A stretch of DNA of 5,495 nt, taken from assembly GCA_024275215.1 (NCBI GenBank), contig JAJRZO010000122.1, forward strand, positions 1 to 5,495, read 5' to 3'. The notes under the pieces were generated by a model that was not told the origin of the DNA, made no database searches, and saw nothing but the letters and a program-made list of their open reading frames with translations. This document shows, piece by piece, positions 1-5,495 of the stretch. This DNA is from Candidatus Zixiibacteriota bacterium. Lineage in GTDB: Bacteria > Zixibacteria > MSB-5A5 > JAABVY01 > JAHJOQ01. How positions within the stretch are numbered: position 1 is the first letter of the stretch; each line of letters begins with the position of its first letter. A program made the translations under genes and the position numbers.

Positions 1-81
1 AGAATTAGGCGGCGCATAAGAATTTCATCATTGATCGGACATCAGCGTCGCCTTTTCTGTTGGTATTGTCTCAGCGCGTTA

Positions 82-110
82 TTGACTTGCCTGTGCAATA
101 GATGTATTTA
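82..110 (+). promoter_or_regulatory. Putative sigma70-type promoter for the DUF2400 gene
   Basis: TTGACT at 82-87 and TATTTA at 105-110 are separated by exactly 17 bases, close to the sigma70 consensus. Transcription would start near base 117, leaving a leader of about 60 bases before the ATG at 180. The same TTGACTT hexamer reappears before the GTPase gene, which gives mild extra support. It is seen by eye only, and chance matches of this quality are common. Confidence 0.4.
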
Positions 111-179
111 CCATTGAGACTGTCAGGGTTGCAACTTGCACTACAGGATGGCATCAGCACCTGAAAGAGATATGCGACA

Positions 180-977
180 ATGTCGGTAGCTGACCAGATA
201 ATTGACAAGAGAGTGCTCGACGACTTGTATCACAGATATAATTGCCGTGATTGTTTACATCCCGATCCGCTGGAGTTCGTATACAACTACGATGATCAAT
301 CGGATCGTGAGATTGTTGCCCTGATTGCATCATCGCTGGCATACGGCAGGGTCGAGCAGATTCTCAAAAGTGTATCGTTTGTGCTGGATGCGATGAGTAA
401 GCCATCGGAGTTTCTCGCAGGCTCGGATGCTGAATCTCTTCGCGCAGAATTCGGATCATTCAAGCACCGTTTCACCACAGGCGATGAACTGGTATCATTC
501 CTGCTGGGGATTCGCGGCGCGATAGAAACGCATGGGTCTCTGAAAGAATGTTTTGTCGCCGGCTATGCCTCTGATGATCCTGATACATATCATGCCCTGT
601 GCAACTTTGTTGATTCCATTAGCGGACATAACGATTTTCGCAACAGCCTGCTGCCGTCACCGCGACGAGGAAGCGCATGCAAAAGGCTTAATCTGTTTCT
701 CAAATGGATGGTGCGTCAGGACAACGTCGATCCGGGCGGATGGCCTGAGATCGACAAGTCGAAATTGATTATTCCACTCGATACGCACATGTACAGGATT
801 GGTGTCGCACTTGGCATGACAGAGCGCAAAAGCGCCGATCTCAGGACAGCGAAAGAAATAACCGATGGATTCAGGGCGATTGAGCCAGCCGATCCAGCGA
901 AATATGATTTCGCACTGACGAGGCTCGGTATGGCATTCGGTACTGATGTCGCTGACCATTTGAATGGGGAATTGTGA
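180..977 (+). CDS. TIGR02757 / DUF2400 family protein
   Basis: This 265-residue protein matches the conserved TIGR02757 (DUF2400) family from end to end and is about the normal family length. Family hallmarks are visible: FVYNYDD followed by DREIVALIASSLAYGRV (residues 33-58), HRF (96-98), LLPSPRRGSACKRLNLFLKW (157-176, followed by MVR), IIPLDTHMYRI (197-207), and KYDFALTRLG (241-250). The family's biochemical role is not established. The PLDTH segment, with its following Arg, resembles the VDTHV region of HhH-GPD DNA glycosylases of the endonuclease III type, so a nucleic-acid role is a reasonable guess but only inference. No signal peptide or membrane segment is seen, so it should be cytoplasmic. 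The ATG at 180 is preceded by a weak purine-rich site, GAAAGAGA at 163-170, and the N-terminus looks right for the family. The gene probably has its own promoter at 82-110 and is separated from the next gene by 110 bases. Confidence 0.93.
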   Translation: MSVADQIIDKRVLDDLYHRYNCRDCLHPDPLEFVYNYDDQSDREIVALIASSLAYGRVEQILKSVSFVLDAMSKPSEFLAGSDAESLRAEFGSFKHRFTTGDELVSFLLGIRGAIETHGSLKECFVAGYASDDPDTYHALCNFVDSISGHNDFRNSLLPSPRRGSACKRLNLFLKWMVRQDNVDPGGWPEIDKSKLIIPLDTHMYRIGVALGMTERKSADLRTAKEITDGFRAIEPADPAKYDFALTRLGMAFGTDVADHLNGEL

Positions 978-1010
978 TGACTTTGTACACAAAAGATTTG
1001 GACAGGTGAA

Positions 1011-1038
1011 CAGGTCGAAAACCTGCGTCTTCGACTTG
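1011..1038 (+). other. Hairpin after the DUF2400 gene, possible 3' end signal
   Basis: CAGGTCGAA (1011-1019) can pair with TTCGACTTG (1030-1038) over nine base pairs with one G-T wobble and a ten-base loop. It begins 34 bases after the DUF2400 stop. There is no T-run behind it, so it does not meet the usual definition of an intrinsic terminator. It could still cap or end the upstream transcript. Confidence 0.3.
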
Positions 1039-1053
1039 CATGATTTCGTGTTC

Positions 1054-1081
1054 TTGACTTAAAGCCTCTCGAGTATATCTT
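1054..1081 (+). promoter_or_regulatory. Putative promoter immediately before the GTPase start
   Basis: TTGACT at 1054-1059 is followed after 16 bases by TATCTT at 1076-1081 (4 of 6 matches to TATAAT). Transcription beginning six or seven bases after the -10 box would fall on or beside the GTPase ATG at 1088. No Shine-Dalgarno-like sequence lies between 1070 and 1087. Together these suggest a leaderless mRNA. Alternative -10 placements (TATATC at 1074, TCTTAT at 1078) also exist. Confidence 0.4.
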
Positions 1082-1087
1082 ATCAGT

Positions 1088-2086
1088 ATGCCTGCGAATC
1101 TGACCCCGCAGTTTCTCGAAGCGGAAGAACGCTTCAAGCGCGCGACCAGCGACGAAGAAAAGCTCGCGTGTCTCGAGGAGATGATGCGCGTGATCCCCAA
1201 GCACAAGGGGACCGAGAAAATGCGCAAAGATATGAAAACGCGCATGGCCAAGCTGCGTCAGAAACTCGAAGGTCCGAAGAAAACAATAGCGACAGCCAAA
1301 GCCGCCGCGATTGATCATGTCGATAAGCATGGCGCCGCGCAGATTATCCTTCTCGGTCCGCCGAACTGTGGAAAATCCTCATTTCTTGACGCTGTCACCG
1401 CCGCAGAACCGGAGATCGCCGACTATCCGTATACGACACGCAAGCCGATGCCGGGAATGATGGAATATCAGACTGTTCAGTTCGAGATTGTTGATCTGCC
1501 ACCGATTGCGCCTGATTTCTATGAACACTGGATGACGAATATCATTCGCAATGGCGATGTCATTATCCTGATGGCAGACCTTGCGTCTGACGACATGCTC
1601 GAGGGAATCGATGCTGTCATATCCAAACTCGACGAACTCAAAATGATCCTTGTTAAAAAAGAGATACCGGAAGAGTATATCGGTTCGCAGTTCTGCAAGA
1701 GGACTGTTCTTGTGGCGAATAAATGCGATATCGATAATGCTGCTGACAATATCGAGATATTGAGAGAGCTGTATTCAGATCGTTTTGCAATCATCCCTGT
1801 GTCGTGCATTGCAGGTACAAGTCTCGACAGGCTCAAGGAGCATGTTTTCGATATTCTTCAGATCATGCGTGTTTATACCAGGACTCCGGGGCATGATGTC
1901 GATTACACAGACCCGATTGTGTTACCGATCGGTTCGACAGTTGAAGATGCCGCGCTTTCGATCCACAAGGATTTCGCGCGCAAACTAAAGTTTGCGAAAG
2001 TCTGGGGCGAAGGCAAATTCGACGGTCAGCGGGTAACATCGAAATATGTGCTGTCTGATAAAGATGTCGTGGAGTTTCATATTTGA
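1088..2086 (+). CDS. DRG/OBG-like GTPase with C-terminal TGS domain
   Basis: A 332-residue cytoplasmic GTP-binding protein. Residues 1-65 form a charged, helical N-terminal region starting MPANLTPQF and containing VIPKHKGTEKM, as is typical of DRG-like TGS proteins of bacteria and archaea. The G domain follows: G1 is GPPNCGKSS (90-98), a G2-like Thr lies in YPYTTRKPMPGM (113-123), G3 is DLPP (136-139), G4 is NKCD (211-214) and G5 is SC near 239-240. A TGS domain occupies about 264-332, beginning near TRTPG and containing LPIGSTVEDAA and KVWGEGKFDGQRV, with DVVEFHI at the end. TGS domains in related GTPases contact RNA or ribosomes, so a translation-linked role is likely by family, but the exact function of this branch is unknown. 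G3 has Pro where the classical DxxG has Gly. The start is secure because the N-terminus matches the family, although no Shine-Dalgarno is present. The gene appears to be transcribed on its own. Confidence 0.92.
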   Translation: MPANLTPQFLEAEERFKRATSDEEKLACLEEMMRVIPKHKGTEKMRKDMKTRMAKLRQKLEGPKKTIATAKAAAIDHVDKHGAAQIILLGPPNCGKSSFLDAVTAAEPEIADYPYTTRKPMPGMMEYQTVQFEIVDLPPIAPDFYEHWMTNIIRNGDVIILMADLASDDMLEGIDAVISKLDELKMILVKKEIPEEYIGSQFCKRTVLVANKCDIDNAADNIEILRELYSDRFAIIPVSCIAGTSLDRLKEHVFDILQIMRVYTRTPGHDVDYTDPIVLPIGSTVEDAALSIHKDFARKLKFAKVWGEGKFDGQRVTSKYVLSDKDVVEFHI

Positions 2087-2105
2087 TGGAAATTCAGTCC
2101 CCGCG

Positions 2106-2145
2106 TTTTTTTATGCGCCGTCAGGAATCCCTTTCTGACGGCGTA
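2106..2145 (+). repeat. Palindromic dispersed repeat, copy A
   Basis: A T-run (2106-2112) is followed by a near-perfect inverted repeat. CGCCGTCAG (2116-2124) pairs with CTGACGGCG (2135-2143), and the stem extends inward through GAA/TTT and outward through TG/TA with G-T wobbles, giving about 14 pairs around a four-base loop TCCC. It shares the 17-mer TGCGCCGTCAGGAATCC with the inverted copy at 4731-4766, and in both copies a T-run precedes that block. The T-run lies before the hairpin rather than after it, and none follows on either strand, so this is not a standard terminator. It sits 20 bases beyond the GTPase stop. Confidence 0.75.
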
Positions 2146-2166
2146 CAAAAATGCGGAGTTCTCGAC

Positions 2167-2185
2167 CTGCAGGATTGCCTTGCAG
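2167..2185 (+). other. Small hairpin in the gap before marC
   Basis: CTGCAGG (2167-2173) pairs with CCTTGCAG positions 2179-2185, giving seven pairs with one G-T wobble around a five-base loop ATTGC. No T-run follows. It could belong to the 3' end of the GTPase transcript or the leader of marC. No function can be assigned. Confidence 0.25.
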
Positions 2186-2252
2186 TAATAATCTGTGCAA
2201 AGTCAGGGAATATATTTGTTGCACCTGATCGTGGAAGGACTATGTTCTTAGT

Positions 2253-2897
2253 ATGGCTGTCAGTCAATATATTCAGATATTCACAGCGATCCTTGTTATT
2301 GTAAATCCTATTGGGGCTATTCCGATATTTATATCATTAACGAGTGACCAGTCATCTGCTGAGCTAAAGCGGACTATCCGAACTGTTGCAATCACAGTTG
2401 CGATAGTGTTGACTGCGACCGCTTTTGTTGGAGAGGATGTCCTGCGCTTTTTCGGTATCAGTCTGGAGGCATTCCGTATTGCAGCCGGTATACTCCTGTT
2501 ACTCATGGCATTGGCAATGTTGCACGCTAAGCAGAGCAGAAGCAAACACTCTCCGGAAGAAGCTGAGGAAGCCGCTACCCAGGACAGCGTAGCCGTTGTG
2601 CCGTTGGCTATTCCTCTGTTAACAGGACCGGCAGCTATGAGCACTGTGATTATTTATGTAAACAAAATGTCGGGGTGGTTTGATACCGGATTTGTTATAG
2701 TATCGGGTCTTGTTGTTGCACTTATTGTCTGGATAGCTCTCAGGCTGGCTACACCAATAGCTGCGGCTCTTGGTAAAACCGGTATGAACATTGTGACGAG
2801 AGTTATGGGTTTGCTTTTGGCTGCAATCGCTGTGCAGTTTATCACAGGCGGCCTGGGCGGGCTTTTCCCCGGACTTCTGAGGGGTGGGACACCCTGA
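2253..2897 (+). CDS. MarC family (UPF0056) integral membrane protein
   Basis: A 214-residue inner-membrane protein of normal length for the MarC/UPF0056 family. Family motifs are clear: VNPIGAIPIF (17-26) in the first helix, FFGIS (66-70), AFRIAAGILL (73-82), VVPLAIPLLTGPAAMSTVI (115-133), and TRVMGLLLAAIAVQF (182-196) in the last helix. Six membrane segments are expected at about 8-29, 44-62, 72-92, 115-137, 145-166 and 185-205, with a charged loop rich in Lys and Glu at 92-110. The family was once linked to multiple antibiotic resistance, but that link has not held up and the transported substrate is unknown. The ATG at 2253 gives the family-typical N-terminus. The only upstream ribosome-site candidate is GGAAGG at 2233-2238, 14 bases away, which is longer than ideal. 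The permease gene follows after 43 bases, so the two are probably cotranscribed. Confidence 0.92.
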   Translation: MAVSQYIQIFTAILVIVNPIGAIPIFISLTSDQSSAELKRTIRTVAITVAIVLTATAFVGEDVLRFFGISLEAFRIAAGILLLLMALAMLHAKQSRSKHSPEEAEEAATQDSVAVVPLAIPLLTGPAAMSTVIIYVNKMSGWFDTGFVIVSGLVVALIVWIALRLATPIAAALGKTGMNIVTRVMGLLLAAIAVQFITGGLGGLFPGLLRGGTP

Positions 2898-2923
2898 AAT
2901 CTTTTCTGACTCACTGACAATTG

Positions 2924-2931
2924 AAAGGAAG
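2924..2931 (+). promoter_or_regulatory. Ribosome binding site that fixes the TTG start of the permease
   Basis: AAAGGAAG at 2924-2931 lies nine bases before the TTG at 2941. It is the clearest Shine-Dalgarno-like sequence in the window and supports TTG as the initiation codon. A Met residue further in (residue 17) would cut into the first membrane helix. Confidence 0.65.
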
Positions 2932-2940
2932 TGTCCTTAG

Positions 2941-4236
2941 TTGACAAAGCAACAAGGAGAAAAGCTTGGCCTCAAAGAATTAGTTGCTATGGGCGTGGGA
3001 GGGATGGTAGGTGGTGGAATATTCTCTGTCCTTGGCCTGTCGGTAGGTCTCGCCGGTCATGCTGCTCCCATTGCCTTTACAATCGGTGGAGTCATTGCTT
3101 TGTTGACGGGGTGGTCTTACTCAAGACTGGGATTGAGCTTCCATTCCGATGGTGGCAGTTTTACCTATCTGGAACACGCCTTTGTTCATCCCAATGTTGC
3201 GGGTATCGCAGGCTGGCTTCTGCTGGTTGGATATATCGGTACACTCGCCCTCTACGCCTATACTTTCGGTGTTTACGGCAGCGCGATGCTCGGTGACACA
3301 TCGTCAGGTGCACTAATGCACAATGTGCTGGCATCGGGTGTGTTGCTTACATTTCTTGGTGTGAACCTTTACGGAGTCAGGGCTGCCGGCAAGTCTGAGG
3401 ATGTGCTTGTCATGGTCAAAGTCCTGATTCTTTCTCTGTTTGGTTTCGCGGGGCTTTTCTATCTGCGGTCTGACCACCTGTTGCCGGTCTTCAATACAGG
3501 AGGAATGGGGGTACTGATGGGTGCAGCATTGATTTTTGTCGCCTATGAAGGTTTCGAGTTAATTCCGAACACCATCAGGGAAATGAAGAATCCAGAACGT
3601 AATTTGGCACGCGGAATTATGATTTCAATCTTTGTTACGACTGCTATCTATATTCTCGTTTCCATTGTGGCTGTAGGCAATTTGCTGCCTGAGGAAATCA
3701 CCAAATACAAGGAATACGCCCTGGCTGTTGCGGCGAAGCCTTTTCTGGGGCAGGCGGGCTTCATGCTAATCGGTCTTGGGGCGTTGTTGTCTACGGCGTC
3801 TGCAATTAATGCCACTCTGTTTGGTACTGCGCGGCTCAGCATGGTCATGTCGCATGAGGCCTCGATTCCGCGCGTGTTTTCTCATAGAGAGCGAACAAAA
3901 GATATCCCCAATGTGAGTCTCATTACAATTACTGCGGTTTGCTTGCTTGCGGTAAATACTATGGATCTTACAATGATATCTTCGTTCGCCAGTTCAACAT
4001 TTCTGCTGATATTCTCTTCTATCAACCTGTCCGCATTCAGGCTGCGCCGAAGAATAGGTGTCAACCCGGCTTTGCCGTTAATGGGGTTAGCGTTCTCATT
4101 TGCTTCATGGGTTATTTTGGTCACCTATCTATACAGAACAAACCTGCAGGGCTTGCTGTGGATCACAGGAGCATATGCCGCAGTCGTCGTTGCGGAACTT
4201 ATATTCAGCGAAAGAAGGCTTATCTTGCGCAAATAG
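2941..4236 (+). CDS. APC superfamily permease (probable amino acid transporter)
   Basis: A 431-residue inner-membrane transporter of the amino acid/polyamine/organocation (APC) superfamily. The first helix carries the glycine-rich signature GVGGMVGGGIFSVLG (18-32), where APC transporters bind substrate backbone groups. FVAYEGFELIPNTIREMKNP (199-218) is the typical helix 6 and following loop, with the conserved Glu in YEGFE. SAINATLFGTARL (287-299) matches helix 8. Twelve membrane segments can be placed at about 15-36, 41-60, 86-110, 126-147, 155-175, 188-206, 224-246, 271-296, 324-344, 348-366, 380-398 and 402-421, so the protein is full length. Substrate specificity cannot be read from the sequence. 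Amino acids coupled to protons or cations is the family expectation. It starts with TTG, supported by a ribosome binding site at 2924-2931. It lies 43 bases after marC and 138 bases before a small membrane-protein gene. Confidence 0.92.
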   Translation: MTKQQGEKLGLKELVAMGVGGMVGGGIFSVLGLSVGLAGHAAPIAFTIGGVIALLTGWSYSRLGLSFHSDGGSFTYLEHAFVHPNVAGIAGWLLLVGYIGTLALYAYTFGVYGSAMLGDTSSGALMHNVLASGVLLTFLGVNLYGVRAAGKSEDVLVMVKVLILSLFGFAGLFYLRSDHLLPVFNTGGMGVLMGAALIFVAYEGFELIPNTIREMKNPERNLARGIMISIFVTTAIYILVSIVAVGNLLPEEITKYKEYALAVAAKPFLGQAGFMLIGLGALLSTASAINATLFGTARLSMVMSHEASIPRVFSHRERTKDIPNVSLITITAVCLLAVNTMDLTMISSFASSTFLLIFSSINLSAFRLRRRIGVNPALPLMGLAFSFASWVILVTYLYRTNLQGLLWITGAYAAVVVAELIFSERRLILRK

Positions 4237-4250
4237 ATAAGTGCTGTTTT
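4218..4250 (+). terminator. Weak terminator-like hairpin at the end of the permease gene
   Basis: GCTTATCT (4218-4225) pairs with AGATAAGT (4235-4242), eight pairs including one G-T wobble with a nine-base loop, overlapping the permease stop codon. Bases 4243-4250 end in TTTT after GCTG. The stem is AT-rich and the T-run is short and displaced, so any termination is likely partial. Confidence 0.25.
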
Positions 4251-4310
4251 CAGCCTCTTGTTGCCCGCGTTCTCTTGGGACATTAGGAGCGCCGGATTAT
4301 CGGGCAGTCG

Positions 4311-4329
4311 GGAATCACAGCGGAATCAC
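4311..4329 (+). repeat. Short direct repeat GGAATCAC before the small membrane gene
   Basis: GGAATCAC occurs at 4311-4318 and again at 4322-4329, an 11-base period or one helical turn, about 45 bases before the ATG at 4375. Such spacing can mark a regulator site, but an eight-base repeat may be chance. Confidence 0.2.
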
Positions 4330-4374
4330 CATCAATTAAGTGAAGACATATTTTGGCCGATAATAGTAAATACT

Positions 4375-4581
4375 ATGGGCGATCCGGTTTCAATCATGTT
4401 TGCTGTGTTGTTTGGCGCAATCGGTACGGGTTATCTTGTGTACGGCAGGAAACAACGCGAGGGAATACCGCTTCTCGCAGGTATAATCCTGTGCGCATTT
4501 CCGTATTTTGTCCACAGCGTTATTCTTGTCATTCTGATTGGAGCTGCAACAATGGCATTACCGTTTTTCGTTAAATATTAA
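4375..4581 (+). CDS. Small membrane protein (68 aa), conserved hypothetical
   Basis: A 68-residue hydrophobic protein beginning MGDPVSIMFAVLFGAIGTGY. It has a first membrane helix at about 5-23, a conserved-looking basic turn VYGRKQREG (22-30), then hydrophobic stretches at about 31-46 and 48-65 split by PYFVHS (43-48), ending ALPFFVKY. This pattern (an N-terminal DP near the start, a GxGY before YGRKQ, then PYF) resembles a family of tiny bacterial membrane proteins, some of which carry the loose database label 'amino acid transport protein'. I recognise it from memory only, and no function is known. The frame is open upstream to 4258, but those residues are not family-like, so the ATG at 4375 is preferred. 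No good Shine-Dalgarno is present. The gene lies 138 bases after the permease in the same direction and converges with the minus-strand gene. Confidence 0.75.
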   Translation: MGDPVSIMFAVLFGAIGTGYLVYGRKQREGIPLLAGIILCAFPYFVHSVILVILIGAATMALPFFVKY

Positions 4582-4730
4582 CTCTGAACTGTTGGTCCTA
4601 AGAGTCATGCTCGCATTGAGTGTGAGATCAGGATAGTTACCGCAGGTCAGGTTTTTTCCGGTATCTGCAAATAAATCCGCAGAAGTGAAGCACTCCTGCG
4701 CTATTTTCAACGTATTATTGTTCCTATAGA

Positions 4731-4766
4731 CCGTCAGGAAAGGATTCCTGACGGCGCACGAAAAAG
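4731..4766 (-). repeat. Palindromic dispersed repeat, copy B (inverted)
   Basis: CCGTCAGGAA (4731-4740) and TTCCTGACGG (4745-4754) form a perfect ten-pair inverted repeat around a four-base loop AGGA. Read on the minus strand, 4766 to 4731 gives a T-run, then CG, then TGCGCCGTCAGGAATCC, then the second arm. That is the same order as copy A at 2106-2145. It lies in the gap between two convergent genes. Neither strand has a T-run after the stem. Confidence 0.75.
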
Positions 4767-4789
4767 GATTTTTGACGGCGCACGAAAAA
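4742..4789 (-). repeat. Tandem duplication of a 24-base half repeat
   Basis: Bases 4742-4765 and 4766-4789 are adjacent 24-base units that differ only at two neighbouring positions (CC in the first, TT in the second, at 4747-4748 and 4771-4772). Each unit ends with GACGGCGCACGAAAAA. The second unit lacks the partner arm of the palindrome, so it is a partial extra copy of the repeat rather than a full element. Confidence 0.8.
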
Positions 4790-4819
4790 GATACCTTGCA
4801 CGTACGATACTTATTGTAG

Positions 4820-4842
4820 CTCACGTCCGCTTGGGACATGAG
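4820..4842 (-). terminator. Hairpin just after the stop of the minus-strand gene
   Basis: On the minus strand CTCATGTCC pairs with GGACGTGAG over nine pairs, one of them a U-G wobble, around the five-base loop CAAGC. The same bases on the + strand give a C-A mismatch at that position, so the fold is better in minus-strand RNA. It starts six bases after the TAG at 4849-4851, which is where a 3' end signal would be expected. No T-run follows directly, so it is not a textbook intrinsic terminator. It may instead protect the 3' end. Confidence 0.45.
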
Positions 4843-4848
4843 GGTTGC

Positions 4849-5495
4849 CTACCGAATTGTAGAATCAACTTTGAAGTCAGCGGCAAGTTTTTCAAGGCTC
4901 GATCTGAATCTCTTGTGTTTGTTTGATCGAAGCACATATTCCCGTTCTTGTGCTCCGCCTTTCGCCCTAATAATCGAAACCATCGCCGCCTTGTCTCGCT
5001 TCGACCAGTCGCCGAGATCAGGAATGTTGGCAAGAAGAAGCGCCATCCTGTCGAATGCCACTTTCTGATCTGCATGCCATTTTCTCATGTTTATGACATT
5101 CAGTTTTTTAGCGATCAGAGGTGTTGTCTCACGAACAGCACGCGCGCGATCACCATCGAATTCTTCAGCAATATATCTGGTAACTGTGTATCCGAGGTTC
5201 GCAATAGACAGTTCCTCGAAACCCTCCATACGTTCAGGGTCTACATGGAGAAATACATCGCTGACAGCAAGCCTTTTCAGTGTGCGCACTGAACATCGAT
5301 AATTGCGATTTTTCCTGATCTTTGCGAACTCAGCATCCGCAAGCGACCTGACCTTTTGTTTCACTGCTCGGAATCCAAGCTTGTAGTAGAACCAGAACGC
5401 GCCGGATTTTATGGGTTCATCGTCGCCATCGCCCATCTGTCGACTGCGAACGAGAAATATCTGTGATCCGAAATGATGATGAAATAATCTGAAGA
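4849..5495 (-). CDS. Protein of unknown function with GNAT-like motif, 5' end outside window
   Basis: The frame stays open to the right edge, so the last 214 residues are visible and the start is outside. An ATG at 5436 exists but has no ribosome binding site. The residues before it (FHHHFGSQIFLVRSRQ) run smoothly into MGDGDDEPIKSGAFWFYYKLGFR, which I read as one continuous domain. The motif SGAFWFYYKLGFR (visible residues 30-42) resembles the last helix and strand of GNAT acetyltransferases, where a Tyr precedes a Leu-Gly-Phe turn. The remainder is a helical, charged domain of about 170 residues with no motif I can name, ending in a basic segment (RSNKHKRFRSSLEKL) and DFKVDSTIR. I recall similar 'hypothetical protein' C-termini in several environmental phyla, but no function. 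No membrane segment is seen. It converges on the small membrane-protein gene across 267 bases. Confidence 0.7.
   Translation of the reverse strand, partial: FRLFHHHFGSQIFLVRSRQMGDGDDEPIKSGAFWFYYKLGFRAVKQKVRSLADAEFAKIRKNRNYRCSVRTLKRLAVSDVFLHVDPERMEGFEELSIANLGYTVTRYIAEEFDGDRARAVRETTPLIAKKLNVINMRKWHADQKVAFDRMALLLANIPDLGDWSKRDKAAMVSIIRAKGGAQEREYVLRSNKHKRFRSSLEKLAADFKVDSTIR

Noticed and set aside
1..19. 3' end of an upstream gene finishing in ELGGA before TAA
   Set aside because: Only five codons are visible, so coding cannot be supported.
148..189. Thirteen-codon leader-like frame upstream of and overlapping the DUF2400 start
   Set aside because: Too short, without a ribosome site or any run of regulatory codons. 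It is probably chance.
716..1330. Long minus-strand open frame (204 codons) across the DUF2400 and GTPase genes
   Set aside because: It lies antisense to two well-supported genes and shows no recognisable domain, so it is a shadow frame.
2219..2246. TTGCAC / TATGTT as a promoter directly before marC
   Set aside because: The -35 matches the consensus at only three positions, and the region is AT-rich enough to give such matches by chance. A marC promoter is likely somewhere in 2087-2252 but cannot be placed.
2083..2304. Open frame of 73 codons from a TTG at the GTPase stop into marC
   Set aside because: It runs through palindromic repeat copy A and overlaps the start of marC in another frame, and its translation resembles no protein family.
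2881..2905. GGGTG/CACCC hairpin followed by CTTTTC at the end of marC as a terminator
   Set aside because: The stem is only five pairs with a three-base loop, and the T-run is interrupted and displaced. The downstream permease appears to be in the same operon.
2931..3296. GTG-initiated + frame of 121 codons over the start of the permease
   Set aside because: It is rich in Arg, Cys and Trp with no family resemblance, while the overlapping permease frame has clear motifs.
4731..4790. CRISPR-like array
   Set aside because: The 24-base units are directly adjacent with no spacers, there are only two, and no cas gene is present.
4558..4839. Minus-strand open frame of 93 codons in the convergent gap
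   Set aside because: Its translation is largely the repeat read as protein (a duplicated NPFSCAV-like peptide) and it overlaps the end of the small membrane gene.

Overview
The window is a roughly 50% GC bacterial stretch. It holds four complete protein genes on the + strand, one small + strand membrane-protein gene, and the 3' part of a minus-strand gene that enters from the right edge. No rRNA, tRNA, CRISPR array, phage gene or transposase is visible. The gene set (a TIGR02757/DUF2400 protein, a DRG-like GTPase with a TGS domain, a MarC protein and an APC permease) would fit an environmental lineage such as the FCB group or a neighbouring candidate phylum, for example Zixibacteria. That placement is inference from protein style, not something the DNA proves.

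Layout. Bases 1-179 contain no convincing gene. A reading frame that stops at base 19 could be the tail of a gene lying to the left, and a sigma70-like promoter (TTGACT, 17 bp, TATTTA) sits before the first gene. The DUF2400 gene (180-977) is followed by a hairpin without a T-run. A second TTGACT promoter then ends so close to the GTPase start (1088) that the GTPase mRNA may be leaderless. The gap 2087-2252 carries a palindromic repeat and a small hairpin. MarC (2253-2897) and the APC permease (2941-4236) are 43 bases apart, with a good ribosome binding site before the TTG start of the permease, so they look like one operon. A 68-residue membrane protein (4375-4581) follows in the same direction.

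The convergent gap 4582-4848 (267 bases) shows nothing in its first 150 bases. After that it carries a second, inverted copy of the palindromic repeat, a partial tandem copy of it, and a strong hairpin just after the stop of the minus-strand gene. The minus-strand gene (4849 to the right edge) encodes the C-terminal 214 residues of a protein of unknown function with a GNAT-like FWFYYKLGF motif.

How the genes fit together. MarC, the permease and the small membrane protein make a run of three inner-membrane proteins, which suggests a transport-related unit with unknown substrate. The DUF2400 protein and the GTPase look like separately transcribed housekeeping-type genes. The most interesting non-coding signal is the dispersed palindromic repeat built on TGCGCCGTCAGGAATCC, present in two intergenic gaps in opposite orientations.
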